Shown here: piece after piece, positions 44,410-53,697 of the stretch
How positions within the stretch are numbered: position 1 is the stretch's first letter
Layout: each line of letters starts with the position of its first letter
Origin: Nitrospinaceae bacterium
GTDB lineage: Bacteria; UBA8248
Length of the DNA: 64,000 nucleotides
Reading direction: 5' to 3'
NCBI GenBank assembly: GCA_018669005.1
Contig: JABJAL010000020.1
Span: forward strand, 67,117 to 131,116
Translations under genes and position numbers: made by a program
Notes under the pieces: generated by a model
The model's input: the letters and a program-made list of their open reading frames with translations, nothing else
Databases searched by the model: none
What the model was told of the DNA's origin: nothing

Positions 44410-45170
44410 AAGTTCATTTCATCGGCGCAGGCCCCGGCGCTCCCGATTTGATCACCCTCCGAGGGGCGCGGCTAATAGAAGTCTGCCCTATCTGCCTTTA
44501 CGCGGGCTCTCTCGTCCCCAAAGAGCTGGTAGCAAAGGCCCCTGAGGGAGCGACGCTCATCGACACCGCCCCGATGAATCTCGACGAAATTATCGACGAG
44601 ATCATAAAGGCGCATAAAAAAGACCTCGATGTCGCCCGCGTACACTCGGGCGACCCCTCACTCTACGGTGCGATTGCCGAGCAAATTCGGCGGCTAGACG
44701 CGTTGGGTATCGATTACGAGGTAACACCCGGTGTAACGGCATATTCGGCGGCAGCGGCAGAGCTAAAACGCGAGTTAACGCTCCCCGGCGTCACCCAGAC
44801 CATCATCGCAACCCGGACGGCAATGGAGTCCTCCTCGATGCCTGAAGGCGAGGCGCTCGAGGAATTGGGCAAATCAAGGGCGACGCTGGCAATTCATCTT
44901 TCTATCAGGAATTTGAAGCATGTCGAGGAAGCACTCACCCCACATTACGGTGCGGATTGCCCGACCGTTGTCGTCTACCGAGTGAGCTGGCCTGATCAGA
45001 AAATTATTCACGGAACACTTTCGACAATTCGGGAAAAAGTGGAGAAGGCCAAGATTACCCGGACGGCGCTGATCTTCGTTGGCGAGGTGTTTACCGATAC
45101 GAATTTCGAGGATAGTGCTCTCTACCGCCCGGAGCACCGACATATTTTCAGAACCGGGAAAAAATCATAA
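44406..45170 (+). CDS. cobM: (cobalt-)precorrin-4 C11-methyltransferase
   Basis: A 254-residue CbiF/CobM class III SAM methyltransferase. VHFIGAGPGAPDLITLRGARLI at the N-terminus, CLYAGSLVP, VHSGDPSLYGAI, EVTPGVTAYSAAAAELKREL, VVYRVSWPDQ and YRPEHRHIFR at the end are all diagnostic. The start overlaps the preceding stop (ATGA). Last gene of the 13-gene riboswitch operon; its 3' end overlaps the convergent cobK gene by six bases. Confidence 0.96.
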   Translation: MKVHFIGAGPGAPDLITLRGARLIEVCPICLYAGSLVPKELVAKAPEGATLIDTAPMNLDEIIDEIIKAHKKDLDVARVHSGDPSLYGAIAEQIRRLDALGIDYEVTPGVTAYSAAAAELKRELTLPGVTQTIIATRTAMESSSMPEGEALEELGKSRATLAIHLSIRNLKHVEEALTPHYGADCPTVVVYRVSWPDQKIIHGTLSTIREKVEKAKITRTALIFVGEVFTDTNFEDSALYRPEHRHIFRTGKKS

Positions 45171-45905
45171 CCTTTCAAGCCAACGCGCGGCCTCGGCGGG
45201 GGTTTCCACACTTTCACATTCAGGTAGTTTTGGTCGCTCGATGACACAAATGCTCACCCCGGCCTGTTCGGCTGCGATGAGTTTGCTCATTCCGACCTCG
45301 CCACCACTGTTTTTCGTGACCAGCCAGGTTATTCCGTAATCACGCATAATTTGAAGCTCGCCTTCCACCGAATAGGGACCACGCCCGGTAACGAATTCAT
45401 GATTGTTGTTCGACGGAGAAGCCTCTACAGGATCAACTGTGCGAATGAGAAAAAATGAATCTCCCACATTTCCAAATTCACCCAATTCTTTTTTGCCAAT
45501 GGTGAGAAATACCCGCTCCTTGCGACCACGGAACAATCGTGCAGCTTCCCCTATATCCGAAACAAGCCGCCAACTCTGGCGCACCAACCAGGGGGGCCTA
45601 TCAAGCCTGAGAAGGGGGATCTCCGCCTTCGTGCAGGCCTGGACAGCGTTCCGAGTAATTTGGGAGGCAAAGGGATGAGTCGCGTCGATCATAGCCAGGG
45701 CACCACGCTCGGCGAGGCACCTCCCCAACCCCTCTGGGCCACCGAATCCCCCAAAAATAACCTCGCCTACGGGACGCCGCGGTCGCTTCGTGCGCCCGGC
45801 CATACTCGTAACGGCACGCCAACCCGTCAAGGCATTGATCATTGCGGCTAGTTCGAACGCCTCACCCGTTCCGCCGAGAATCAAAACAACTTTCTCATAG
45901 CTCAT
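45165..45905 (-). CDS. cobK: (cobalt-)precorrin-6A reductase
   Basis: A 246-residue NAD(P)H-dependent CobK/CbiJ. VLILGGTGEAFELAAMI starts the Rossmann-like fold, MIDATHPFASQITRNAVQAC is the family hallmark, and LTIGKKELGEF and WLVTKNSGGEVGMSKLIAAEQAGVSI complete the C-terminal half. It reduces the macrocycle at C18-C19. Coupled to cbiD by an ATGA overlap and convergent with cobM; both minus-strand genes lack a visible riboswitch. Confidence 0.95.
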   Translation of the reverse strand: MSYEKVVLILGGTGEAFELAAMINALTGWRAVTSMAGRTKRPRRPVGEVIFGGFGGPEGLGRCLAERGALAMIDATHPFASQITRNAVQACTKAEIPLLRLDRPPWLVRQSWRLVSDIGEAARLFRGRKERVFLTIGKKELGEFGNVGDSFFLIRTVDPVEASPSNNNHEFVTGRGPYSVEGELQIMRDYGITWLVTKNSGGEVGMSKLIAAEQAGVSICVIERPKLPECESVETPAEAARWLERL

Positions 45906-46993
45906 GCTTGCCCACTCCGTCCTGACAGGACGCCCTTTCGGTCAAAGATGAGAACCTCAAGTTGAATGGTCACACCCTCAAGTACCTTTACTGTGGTCTC
46001 AAGCGCCAATGACGCGACGTGATCTGCCAGCGGCAGATTCTCGGTCCGGGCGATTTCCAACACCTCGTTAGCGGTGTTGGCCTCCTTCGCCTTTTGGCAT
46101 ATCTCCGAGGGAGCAGCCACAGTTTCCATCTGCCTAGCCAGCCAATCGAAATCAACTTGGGAGCGGCCTGAATGAAGATCGAGATGGCCCTGGGCGAGCT
46201 TGGCGAGTTTCCCAAAACCTCCGCCGATGGTGAGCCTCGGGACAGGGTTTAGCTTTAGGTACTTTAGCATCCCACCCGCAAAATCTCCCATATCGAGCAT
46301 GGCCCCGTCACTCAGGCCGTACATGGCCTGAACGGCACTCTCGGAGGTCGAGCCCGTGCATCCGGCGAGGTGTTCGAGTCCGGTCGCACGGGCGACATCT
46401 ATCCCTCTATGGATCGAATGAATCCATGCCGAACACGAATAGGGAATAACCACCCCTGTCGTCCCGAGGATTGAGATTCCGCCGAGAATACCGAGGCGCG
46501 GATTCCAGGTCTTTTGGGCCAACCCTTCTCCTCCGGGCACAGAGATTTCAATTTCAATATCACCCGGCTCACCATGTACCCGCGCCAGCGATTCGATTTC
46601 GGCTATCATCATTCGGCGAGGAGCAGGATTTATGGCGGGCTCGCCCACCTCTACCGGTAGGCCGGGCTTAGTGACGGTGCCAACACCCCCGCCCGCCCGG
46701 AAGATAACACCAGCCCCAGCCTCGCACCTCCGGAGAGTGACGATCACCAGCGCCCCGTGCGTCACGTCCGGATCATCACCCGCATCCTTGACGATGCCCG
46801 CTCGTGCAAAATCTTCACCAAGTGTCTCTATAGCTAATGAAAAACTTGGCCGCTCGCCCTTGGGCAGTATGATCGCAACTGGATCGGGGAATTTACCCGT
46901 CAGCAGCGCCGTGTAGGCCGCCTTAGCTGCCGCCGTGGCGCATGCGCCAGTCGTCCATCCCCGTCTGAGCGGCTCCACTTCATTACGTACCAT
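45902..46993 (-). CDS. cbiD: cobalt-precorrin-5B C1-methyltransferase
   Basis: A 363-residue CbiD, the C1 methylase specific to the early-cobalt route (CobF does this in the aerobic one; no CobF here). RRGWTTGACATAAAKAAYTALLTG, DAGDDPDVTHGALV, GTVTKPGLPVEVGEPAINP, IISI-like NPRLGILGGISILGTTGVVIPYS and GFGKLAKLAQGHLDLHSGRS are diagnostic. First gene of the cbiD-cobK unit, divergent from cobA across about 100 bases. Confidence 0.96.
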   Translation of the reverse strand: MVRNEVEPLRRGWTTGACATAAAKAAYTALLTGKFPDPVAIILPKGERPSFSLAIETLGEDFARAGIVKDAGDDPDVTHGALVIVTLRRCEAGAGVIFRAGGGVGTVTKPGLPVEVGEPAINPAPRRMMIAEIESLARVHGEPGDIEIEISVPGGEGLAQKTWNPRLGILGGISILGTTGVVIPYSCSAWIHSIHRGIDVARATGLEHLAGCTGSTSESAVQAMYGLSDGAMLDMGDFAGGMLKYLKLNPVPRLTIGGGFGKLAKLAQGHLDLHSGRSQVDFDWLARQMETVAAPSEICQKAKEANTANEVLEIARTENLPLADHVASLALETTVKVLEGVTIQLEVLIFDRKGVLSGRSGQA

Positions 46994-47095
46994 GAACTCT
47001 CACCCTGATGTTTAAACTAGGGAAATGATCTATAATTTTCTGTCGCATGAATCAGCATCTTTTCTTATAAGGGCATATTCTACCACCCAACAGCC

Positions 47096-47896
47096 ATGGA
47101 AAAATCTCACTCAAATCTTATGCCCGTATTTGAAGCGGGGCACGTGTGGCTCGCAGGCGCTGGCCCCGGCGATCCAGGCCTAATAACGCTCCTCTGCGCC
47201 CATGCACTCCAGGAGGCAGACGTGGTCGTCTACGACGCGCTGGTGGGCCCCGAAATCCTGAAAATGGCCGGCCCCAAAGCCGTACTTCAATATGCCGGAA
47301 AGCGAGGCGGAAAACCCTCACCCAAGCAGCCGGACATTACCCTGAGCCTGATCGAGCACGCCCGCTCGGGAAACCGCGTTCTTCGACTCAAGGGTGGCGA
47401 CCCGTTTGTTTTCGGTCGGGGTGGCGAAGAGGCCATGCGCCTAGCCGAGGCGGACATTCCTTTCCGAATTGTTCCCGGCATCTCGGCGGGCATCGGTGGG
47501 CTCGCCTATGCTGGAATTCCTCTCACTCACCGGGACCATAACTCGGTCGCCACTTTCATCACCGGACACGGTGCCAGCGGCAATGTTCCCGAACAAATTA
47601 ACTGGCAAGCCATCGCAGAAGGCTCCCCGGTTATTGTCGCCTACATGGCAATCAAGCACCTACCAAATATCATTAGCAAACTTCTCGACAACGGGAGGAA
47701 TCCGGATGAACCCGTCGCTCTGATAAGTCATGCGACCCTGCCAGATCAATACATCCTTAAAACAAGCCTCCGACAATGCATCAAGGATGCGATGACTGCC
47801 AATGTCCAAGCACCGGCGGTGGTGGTCATCGGCAGTGTGGTTTCATTCCGAGAACACCTCGACTGGCTCAAACCGACCATCAAAAATTCACTTTAA
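47096..47896 (+). CDS. cobA: uroporphyrinogen-III C-methyltransferase
   Basis: A 266-residue SUMT making precorrin-2 from uroporphyrinogen III, the branch point toward B12 and siroheme. Diagnostic stretches: LAGAGPGDPGLITLLC, VVYDALVGPEIL, RLKGGDPFVFGRGGEEA, IVPGISAGIGGLAYAGIPLTHR, and MAIKHLPNIISKLL. It is the stand-alone methyltransferase without a CysG-type dehydrogenase, so precorrin-2 oxidation to sirohydrochlorin must be done by an enzyme outside the window. No strong ribosome-binding site is visible; an in-frame ATG at 47120 is an alternative start. Confidence 0.95.
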   Translation: MEKSHSNLMPVFEAGHVWLAGAGPGDPGLITLLCAHALQEADVVVYDALVGPEILKMAGPKAVLQYAGKRGGKPSPKQPDITLSLIEHARSGNRVLRLKGGDPFVFGRGGEEAMRLAEADIPFRIVPGISAGIGGLAYAGIPLTHRDHNSVATFITGHGASGNVPEQINWQAIAEGSPVIVAYMAIKHLPNIISKLLDNGRNPDEPVALISHATLPDQYILKTSLRQCIKDAMTANVQAPAVVVIGSVVSFREHLDWLKPTIKNSL

Positions 47897-47899
47897 TAC

Positions 47900-49279
47900 G
47901 TGAACGTCTATTCAGATATGACCAAAAAATTATCTCCTCCCGCTACATCAGAAGGTAGCGGGCTCATCATCGCCGCCACGGCATCGGGCACCGGAAAAAC
48001 AACTGTCACACTCGCCGCCCTCCGGGCGATGGCGCGACAGAACATCTCCGTTTCCTCGGGCAAAGTTGGCCCCGATTATATCGACCCGGCGTTCCATCGC
48101 GCCGCCTCCGGCTTGCCTTGCATGAATCTAGACAGCTTCGCGATGTCGAATAACACCTTAAACCAAATTATGGCCACAACGATCTCGGCGGCGGACTATA
48201 CTCTTATCGAGGGGGTGATGGGCCTGTTCGACGGCTCTATCGCGGGCTCGGGCTCGACCGCCGACATCGCCGGGCGCTTTGAGTTACCTGTCTTACTGGT
48301 GGTCAATGTATCAGGCCAATCCGACTCGGTCGGGGCAGTGGTGCGCGGATTCATGTCTCACGATAAAAGTATAAAAATCGCAGGTGCCGTTCTCAACGAG
48401 GTCGCAAGCGTACGACATGGCGACATGTGCCGTGCAGCGGTGGAGAATACAGGTTGTCCAGTCATATCGGTTCTGCCAAGAGAGTCCGCCCTCACTAGAG
48501 AGCACCGCCATCTTGGCCTGCTCCAAGCTTCGGAAAACACCGATCTGGAATCGTTCTTGGATAACGCAGCAAGATGGTTCGAGCAAAACACGGACTGGCC
48601 TGCCTTCCTGTCTTTATTCACCCCCCCGAGACTTCATGTCGGGGCACAGGAAAATGATTCCGGCACCACTCCCCTCGGACGACACATTTCCATCGCCAGC
48701 GACGTGGCCTTCAGCTTCGTTTATCCTCATCTACTTAATTGCTGGAGATCGAAAGGCACGGAGGTTTCTTTTTTCTCACCTCTCGCAGGAGAGGCGCCTG
48801 CTGAAGGTGCAGACGCCATCTATCTTCCAGGCGGCTACCCGGAACTTCATGCCGCCACCCTCAGTCGGCAAAGAGGATTTTTCGCCGCCATTCGCGCAGC
48901 GGCAAATCGGGACGTTTCCATTTTCGGAGAATGCGGTGGCTACATGGTCTTAGGAGAATCACTAACAGACACCGAGGGCCACTCTCATCCAATGGCCGGT
49001 TTGCTACCTCTTGAATTCACCATCGAAAATCCAGAGCGTCGCCTAGGTTATCGGACAGCAACTCTTCAAATGCCAGCCCTCGCCGAGAATGCTGGCACTC
49101 GTTTTCGCGCCCACGAGTTTCACTACGCCTCGATCAGCCGCACAGAGCCATATTCAGAAACCTTGAAACCACTTTTTAAAATCGAGGATGCAAGGGGAAA
49201 ATACTTGGGAAAAGCAGGACACACCAAAGGCTCCGTGTCGGGCTCCTTCGTTCACCTCATCGATAAAGTAGCAGAATAG
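47900..49279 (+). CDS. cbiA: cobyrinate a,c-diamide synthase
   Basis: A 459-residue glutamine-dependent amidase (CbiA/CobB). P-loop ATASGTGKTTVTLAALRA near 27-44, SGKVGPDYIDPAFH, EGVMGLFDG, then the amidotransferase domain with the Cys of GECGGYMVLG and the late HEFHYASI. It amidates the a and c side chains. The frame begins at GTG 47900, 3 bases after cobA; ATG 47918 is an alternative, and neither has a clear ribosome-binding site, so translation is probably coupled. Convergent with pduX. Confidence 0.95.
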   Translation: MNVYSDMTKKLSPPATSEGSGLIIAATASGTGKTTVTLAALRAMARQNISVSSGKVGPDYIDPAFHRAASGLPCMNLDSFAMSNNTLNQIMATTISAADYTLIEGVMGLFDGSIAGSGSTADIAGRFELPVLLVVNVSGQSDSVGAVVRGFMSHDKSIKIAGAVLNEVASVRHGDMCRAAVENTGCPVISVLPRESALTREHRHLGLLQASENTDLESFLDNAARWFEQNTDWPAFLSLFTPPRLHVGAQENDSGTTPLGRHISIASDVAFSFVYPHLLNCWRSKGTEVSFFSPLAGEAPAEGADAIYLPGGYPELHAATLSRQRGFFAAIRAAANRDVSIFGECGGYMVLGESLTDTEGHSHPMAGLLPLEFTIENPERRLGYRTATLQMPALAENAGTRFRAHEFHYASISRTEPYSETLKPLFKIEDARGKYLGKAGHTKGSVSGSFVHLIDKVAE

Positions 49280-49289
49280 CTCGAAATAA

Positions 49290-50201
49290 CTACGACAGTT
49301 CGGCTGCAGTAAACGCGCCTCCGGCCCGAAAGTGCCAGAATCCATCGACACCCAACTCATCCCGTAGAATGGCAAGATACCTCTTTAAGTTCTGGTCAAT
49401 CGCCATATTTGGAGGAAACAGAAAACCCACGACAGTTCCACTGTGCGCTATCTGAAGACCCAGCGCCCCGATACGGTGCACCATATCCTCAAGAAGTTCA
49501 AAACCGTTCAGTTTCATGAACCGTTGATTGAGCTTCGCACTCTGTGTCGCCACGGTGGCTATCGCCTCGATATCCTGTTTCTCTATTCCTCGGCGGAATT
49601 GCCCCAACAAATCGTCGAATAAGCGAACCTCGGCATCGGTATGCGCAGGAGGCGCCAATCCGAGGGTATCAACACCACCCCCCATAGGGTCCGCATTAAA
49701 ACCGACAATTTCGAAAGCGGGTATCGGGGAGGGCATTTCATCTATCACCCGCCCCTCTCGCTGGGCGAAATGAAGAAACCTCCTCCCCCAGGCAAGCGGG
49801 TCCGAAGCGATTTCCGCCTGAATGGAAATACGGGAAATTTCCTCCGGTGACAATCTTATTTTGAATGAACTTGCAACGGCACGAACAGCCGCAACGACAT
49901 CACTTGAGGAAGACCCCAAGCCAAGCTTTTCGGGAACTCGGCTACTGATAAAGAGCCTGCCACCGGCGCTTCGCTTTCCAAGATATGCCAATGCGATTTC
50001 AGCGGCGCGGCGGGACTTCCACTTATTAGCTGGCTGAACTCGGACAACACCACTCGAATCTGAAAGAAAAAATGTCTCCGACCAGAACAGATCACATGGA
50101 AGAGAAATCAGCCCCTGCCGAAACGAGCCGCCGCTTGAGCGAAAAACTCCCTGCAGCATTTCGCCGTGGTGCGCAGGAGCAAAACCATATCCGAAATTCA
50201 T
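49290..50201 (-). CDS. pduX: GHMP-family L-threonine kinase (PduX-like)
   Basis: A 303-residue GHMP kinase. The ATP loop is GLGSSSSDVVAAVRAVA; the N-terminus GFAPAHHGEMLQGVF has the H-G-E-x-x-Q-G typical of PduX, and the C-terminus GLQIAHSGTVVGFLF is the third GHMP motif. PduX phosphorylates L-threonine, giving the substrate of CobD (28676). Other GHMP kinases are possible by fold, but the B12 cluster decides. GAGG lies 7 nt before the ATG. It follows hupE by 59 bases on the same strand. Confidence 0.88.
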   Translation of the reverse strand: MNFGYGFAPAHHGEMLQGVFRSSGGSFRQGLISLPCDLFWSETFFLSDSSGVVRVQPANKWKSRRAAEIALAYLGKRSAGGRLFISSRVPEKLGLGSSSSDVVAAVRAVASSFKIRLSPEEISRISIQAEIASDPLAWGRRFLHFAQREGRVIDEMPSPIPAFEIVGFNADPMGGGVDTLGLAPPAHTDAEVRLFDDLLGQFRRGIEKQDIEAIATVATQSAKLNQRFMKLNGFELLEDMVHRIGALGLQIAHSGTVVGFLFPPNMAIDQNLKRYLAILRDELGVDGFWHFRAGGAFTAAELS

Positions 50202-50260
50202 GGAAAGACCTCATCGGACCGCCAGTGAACTCAGGTATCAGCAGCCCAAGCTCGTCACTC

Positions 50261-50857
50261 CTAGAGCCCGACCAGAATCATCAACCCATAGACAGCAATC
50301 GCACCGCCGCTGATGCGGAGGAGCCGGGCAGAAAAATACTCATATGACGAAAGACCCAAGCTGGCGACAATACCTGCTCCGTGCAAAAGGGAGGTCGCCA
50401 GAACAAATCCAATTCCGTACGAAACGACAGACGCCGCCTGAGACATCTCCGCACCATGGGAATGGCCGTGAAAAATTGCGAAGAATCCGGCAAGCAGGGC
50501 ACCCACCGGTGCCGGCCATTTTGCGGACAGAGCCACCAGAGCACCGAGAACTATCACCGATGTGGCAACACCCACATTGGCGAAAGGAATCGAAATTCCA
50601 GCCATACCCGCCAGGGCGCCCATTGTCATCATTGCAACAAACGCCAGAGGAATACTCCACAAGGAACGACCACCCGACTGAGCCGCCCACAAGCCAATCG
50701 CCAACATCGCCAGCACATGATCAAGACCGCCAAAGGGGTGCATTAATCCTTCAGATAAACCCGCACCATATGCTCCAAAAACATGCGCCTCTGAAATTTC
50801 GGGAATTAACACAAAAATTCCGGCCAGGGCCGCTGAATTGAAAAACAAACGCTTCAT
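50261..50857 (-). CDS. hupE: HupE/UreJ family nickel/cobalt transporter
   Basis: A 198-residue inner-membrane protein with signal-like start (MKRLFFNSAALAGIFVLIPEISEAH) and about six TMs. The metal motif HPFGGLDHVLAMLAIGLWAAQ in the first TM pair and AIFHGHSHGAEM later are the HupE/UreJ signature; these carry Ni(II) or Co(II). With no hydrogenase or urease nearby, placement upstream of pduX in the B12 cluster points to cobalt. GGGAG precedes the ATG by about 10 nt. No B12 riboswitch is visible upstream. Confidence 0.9.
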   Translation of the reverse strand: MKRLFFNSAALAGIFVLIPEISEAHVFGAYGAGLSEGLMHPFGGLDHVLAMLAIGLWAAQSGGRSLWSIPLAFVAMMTMGALAGMAGISIPFANVGVATSVIVLGALVALSAKWPAPVGALLAGFFAIFHGHSHGAEMSQAASVVSYGIGFVLATSLLHGAGIVASLGLSSYEYFSARLLRISGGAIAVYGLMILVGL

Positions 50858-50995
50858 ATCAAACTTCTCCCAGAGATAAAGTATGAATTGGGTGGAATAC
50901 TCAGTTCAAGGTATTTTTATCACGATTGACTAAGATTGTGTCAGGAAGTGTTTCCCCTTTTCACAAACACCCACAATACGTTTATTTTCCATTTG

Positions 50996-52036
50996 TTAGT
51001 GAATGGGATAAGGCTCTAGGAGCACCTTGAGGCCTTCGCCTCGCTCCATAATACGAAATCCAGCCTCCCAGTCAGAAAGAGAAAGAACATCGGACACCAT
51101 TGCCTCCATATCAACTTTGCCCGCCTCAAGCAGCCCGATTGCTGATTTCCATGCAGAGCGCTTCTGTCCAAATGTTCCGGCAAGCCGTATTTCCTTCCAA
51201 GCCAGAAGCGTCAAATCAACTGCCACTGGCTCACCCGGTAATCCTACCTGAAGTATCTGCCCCCCCTTACGGACAGCCTCCAGACATGCCCTGGAAGGGG
51301 CGGCGCCTCCCACGGCCTCGACCGCCATGTTCACTCCAACTCCCGATGTCAGCTCAGCCACCGACTTTTTGAGATCATCATCCTCTACGTTCACGGTGCG
51401 ATATACCCCCAGCCGCTCCGCAAGTGCGAGCCGATCCCTGTCCCTTGAGGTTCCAGCGATGATTACCCGTGCACCATGGGCCATTGCCACCTGCGCGCAA
51501 CAAAGGCCGATTGTCCCCGGACCGACAACGAGAACGGTATCGCCCTCGGAGATGCTGCACTGCTCGGTAAGGCCGTGCACACAAACGGCCAGAGGCTCTG
51601 AGAGAGCCGCCGCTTTGAAACTTACCGAATCGGATAATTTATGGAGTGAGGTAGCGCGGGTGACAACATAGTTCGTGAACGCTCCGTGGGAGACAACTCC
51701 CGCGATATCGCGCTCCTCGCAACGGTTGTAGTTTCCCTCCTCACAGTGAAGACACTTGCCACAAGTGCTTTTTGTCGGCTCGACCGCCACCCGATCACCC
51801 ACAGAAAAACCCTCGACACCCTCACCAATATCATCTACCTCGCCAGCAAATTCATGGCCCAGAACCACGGGCGGGAAATAGTAGAAATACTCTCCCGAGG
51901 CAATATGAACATCCGTTCCACAGATACCCGTCCATTTAACACGCACCCTAACCTGGCCAGGTCCCGGCAAAGGCTCATCAACATCCTGTATCGCCATGTT
52001 GCCCGGTCCTTTGGCGGTTTTCACCAAACCTTTCAT
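50996..52036 (-). CDS. zinc-dependent medium-chain alcohol dehydrogenase (Tdh/sorbitol-DH-like)
   Basis: A 346-residue MDR enzyme. Catalytic zinc ligands: Cys of GICGTD and the HE of VLGHEFAGEVDDIG; structural zinc: four Cys in CGKCLHCEEGNYNRCEERD. Rossmann loop VVGPGTIGLCCAQVA. The pattern resembles threonine, sorbitol and butanediol dehydrogenases oxidising a secondary alcohol with NAD. The ATG at 52036 with GGAG 8 nt upstream is chosen; the frame to 52177 runs into the divergent promoter. The substrate is not assignable from sequence. Confidence 0.92.
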   Translation of the reverse strand: MKGLVKTAKGPGNMAIQDVDEPLPGPGQVRVRVKWTGICGTDVHIASGEYFYYFPPVVLGHEFAGEVDDIGEGVEGFSVGDRVAVEPTKSTCGKCLHCEEGNYNRCEERDIAGVVSHGAFTNYVVTRATSLHKLSDSVSFKAAALSEPLAVCVHGLTEQCSISEGDTVLVVGPGTIGLCCAQVAMAHGARVIIAGTSRDRDRLALAERLGVYRTVNVEDDDLKKSVAELTSGVGVNMAVEAVGGAAPSRACLEAVRKGGQILQVGLPGEPVAVDLTLLAWKEIRLAGTFGQKRSAWKSAIGLLEAGKVDMEAMVSDVLSLSDWEAGFRIMERGEGLKVLLEPYPIH

Positions 52037-52120
52037 CTCACCCACTCCGCAGATGCTAGTTAAGTTATAGTCAATCCTAGGATGATACAGATTTACCGCA
52101 AATGAGGACAAGGGATAAGG

Positions 52121-53614
52121 ATGGGAAATAAGAATAAACGAATAACGAATGATGTTGCGAACCTGGCCGAAGAGCATATTAAAAGAGGAAATGCTCTTGA
52201 GAGTGCAGGCAGATTGAACGATGCCGCCTCCCAGTTCCGGCGCGCGATTTCTCTTGCCCCCGAGAATGAAACAGCCCGCCTCGGACTGAGCGGTGTACTA
52301 CTAAGACAGGGCAAACTGAGTGAGGGTATTAAATCCATCGAGGCCGTTCTTTCAATCAACCCGTCGGATGTTGAAGCGCATAATCGGCTTGGCATTGCCC
52401 TCGAGCGCCAAGGGAATCTTCTCGAAGCAGAGGCGGCCTTCGAGCAGGCCATCTCTCTGGAACCCGGTTTCGCTCCAGCCTACAGCAATCTGGGAAATAT
52501 TTTACAGGCTCAAGGAGATCTCGCCAGGGCTGAGGAAAATATCCGCAAGGCAATCGATTTTCGCCCGGAATCCGAGATCACCCACAACAATCTGGGAAAC
52601 ACGCTTCACAAATTAGGCCGCCTGGACGAGGCCGCCACTTGCTACAAAAAATCACTTTCGCTTAATCCTGCCTACAAAACCGCCGCCTATAATCTTTCGA
52701 TAACTCTTTTGCTCAAGGGAGATCTCACTACCGGATGGCAACACTACGAGTCAAGGTGGGAGTCTCCCCACTTTCAGGACGAGATGAAAACCTTCGAACA
52801 ACCATTATGGGAAGGCTCCCCACTCGAGGGCAAAACGATTCTCCTCCACTCGGAGCAAGGGATCGGTGATACGTTGCAGTTTGTCCGCTATGCGAAACTT
52901 ATCGCCGAGCAAGGCGGAAAAATAATTCTCGAATGTCAGGCGAGCCTGAAAAAACTTATTGAGAAAATGCCCGAATTTTACGCTGTTATCGCCGAGGGCG
53001 AGAGCCGCCCTGCATTCGACCTTCAGGCGCCCCTGCTGAGCCTCCCAAAAATCATGGGCACAACGCTCGAAACCATCCCTATGGAAGTTCCCTACATTAG
53101 GGCCCTCGAAAACCAGGAGACTGCTAACGCGATATCATCGTCGCCCGGACACTTAAAGGTAGGGCTCGTCTGGGCTGGAAATCCCGAACATGAAAATGAT
53201 CGGAATCGTTCCATCCCGCTTGAGAATTTCGGGGCGCTGTTAAATACGAGCAATACCCGAATTTTTAGCCTTCAACTGGAAAGGGAAAACATCCGAATTC
53301 GGGAACTGGGATTTGATAACAAACTAAGAGACCTCGGCCCGCTAGTCAGGGGCTTTGACGCCACCGCAGCGGCAATAGAGAAACTCGACCTCGTTGTAAG
53401 CGTCGACACGGCGGCGGCGCATCTCGCCGGAGCAATGGGCAAGAGTGTCTGGTGCCTTCTCTCGTTCGTTCCCGACTGGCGTTGGATGTTGACGAGGGAG
53501 GATACACCTTGGTACCCAACCATGCGCCTTTTCAGGCAAAAAAGAATTGGCAATTGGGAAGAGGTAATCCGCGAGGTGGGCGATAGTCTCAGGCGCCTGG
53601 CGAGCACCTCCTAG
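52121..53614 (+). CDS. TPR-repeat protein with glycosyltransferase-9-like C-terminal domain
   Basis: A 497-residue protein. Residues about 12-215 form six tetratricopeptide repeats (AEEHIKRGNALESAGRLNDAA, then YSNLGNILQAQGDLARAE, HNNLGNTLHKLGRLDEAA). From about 235 a GT9/ADP-heptosyltransferase-like fold follows: ILLHSEQGIGDTLQFVRYAKLI, VGLVWAGNPEHENDRNRS, VVSVDTAAAHLAGAMGKSVWCLL. Proteins with this layout are frequent in bacteria and their acceptors are mostly unknown; protein or flagellin glycosylation is possible. Divergent from the dehydrogenase gene, with AGGG before the ATG. Confidence 0.88.
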   Translation: MGNKNKRITNDVANLAEEHIKRGNALESAGRLNDAASQFRRAISLAPENETARLGLSGVLLRQGKLSEGIKSIEAVLSINPSDVEAHNRLGIALERQGNLLEAEAAFEQAISLEPGFAPAYSNLGNILQAQGDLARAEENIRKAIDFRPESEITHNNLGNTLHKLGRLDEAATCYKKSLSLNPAYKTAAYNLSITLLLKGDLTTGWQHYESRWESPHFQDEMKTFEQPLWEGSPLEGKTILLHSEQGIGDTLQFVRYAKLIAEQGGKIILECQASLKKLIEKMPEFYAVIAEGESRPAFDLQAPLLSLPKIMGTTLETIPMEVPYIRALENQETANAISSSPGHLKVGLVWAGNPEHENDRNRSIPLENFGALLNTSNTRIFSLQLERENIRIRELGFDNKLRDLGPLVRGFDATAAAIEKLDLVVSVDTAAAHLAGAMGKSVWCLLSFVPDWRWMLTREDTPWYPTMRLFRQKRIGNWEEVIREVGDSLRRLASTS

Positions 53615-53697
53615 ACCCTCTCGAAGACCCGCTTAGTCAGCTATGTTAGAAATGATCGATTAGAAATTCTATTACTTTAATTCCACTTCCTAGACAC

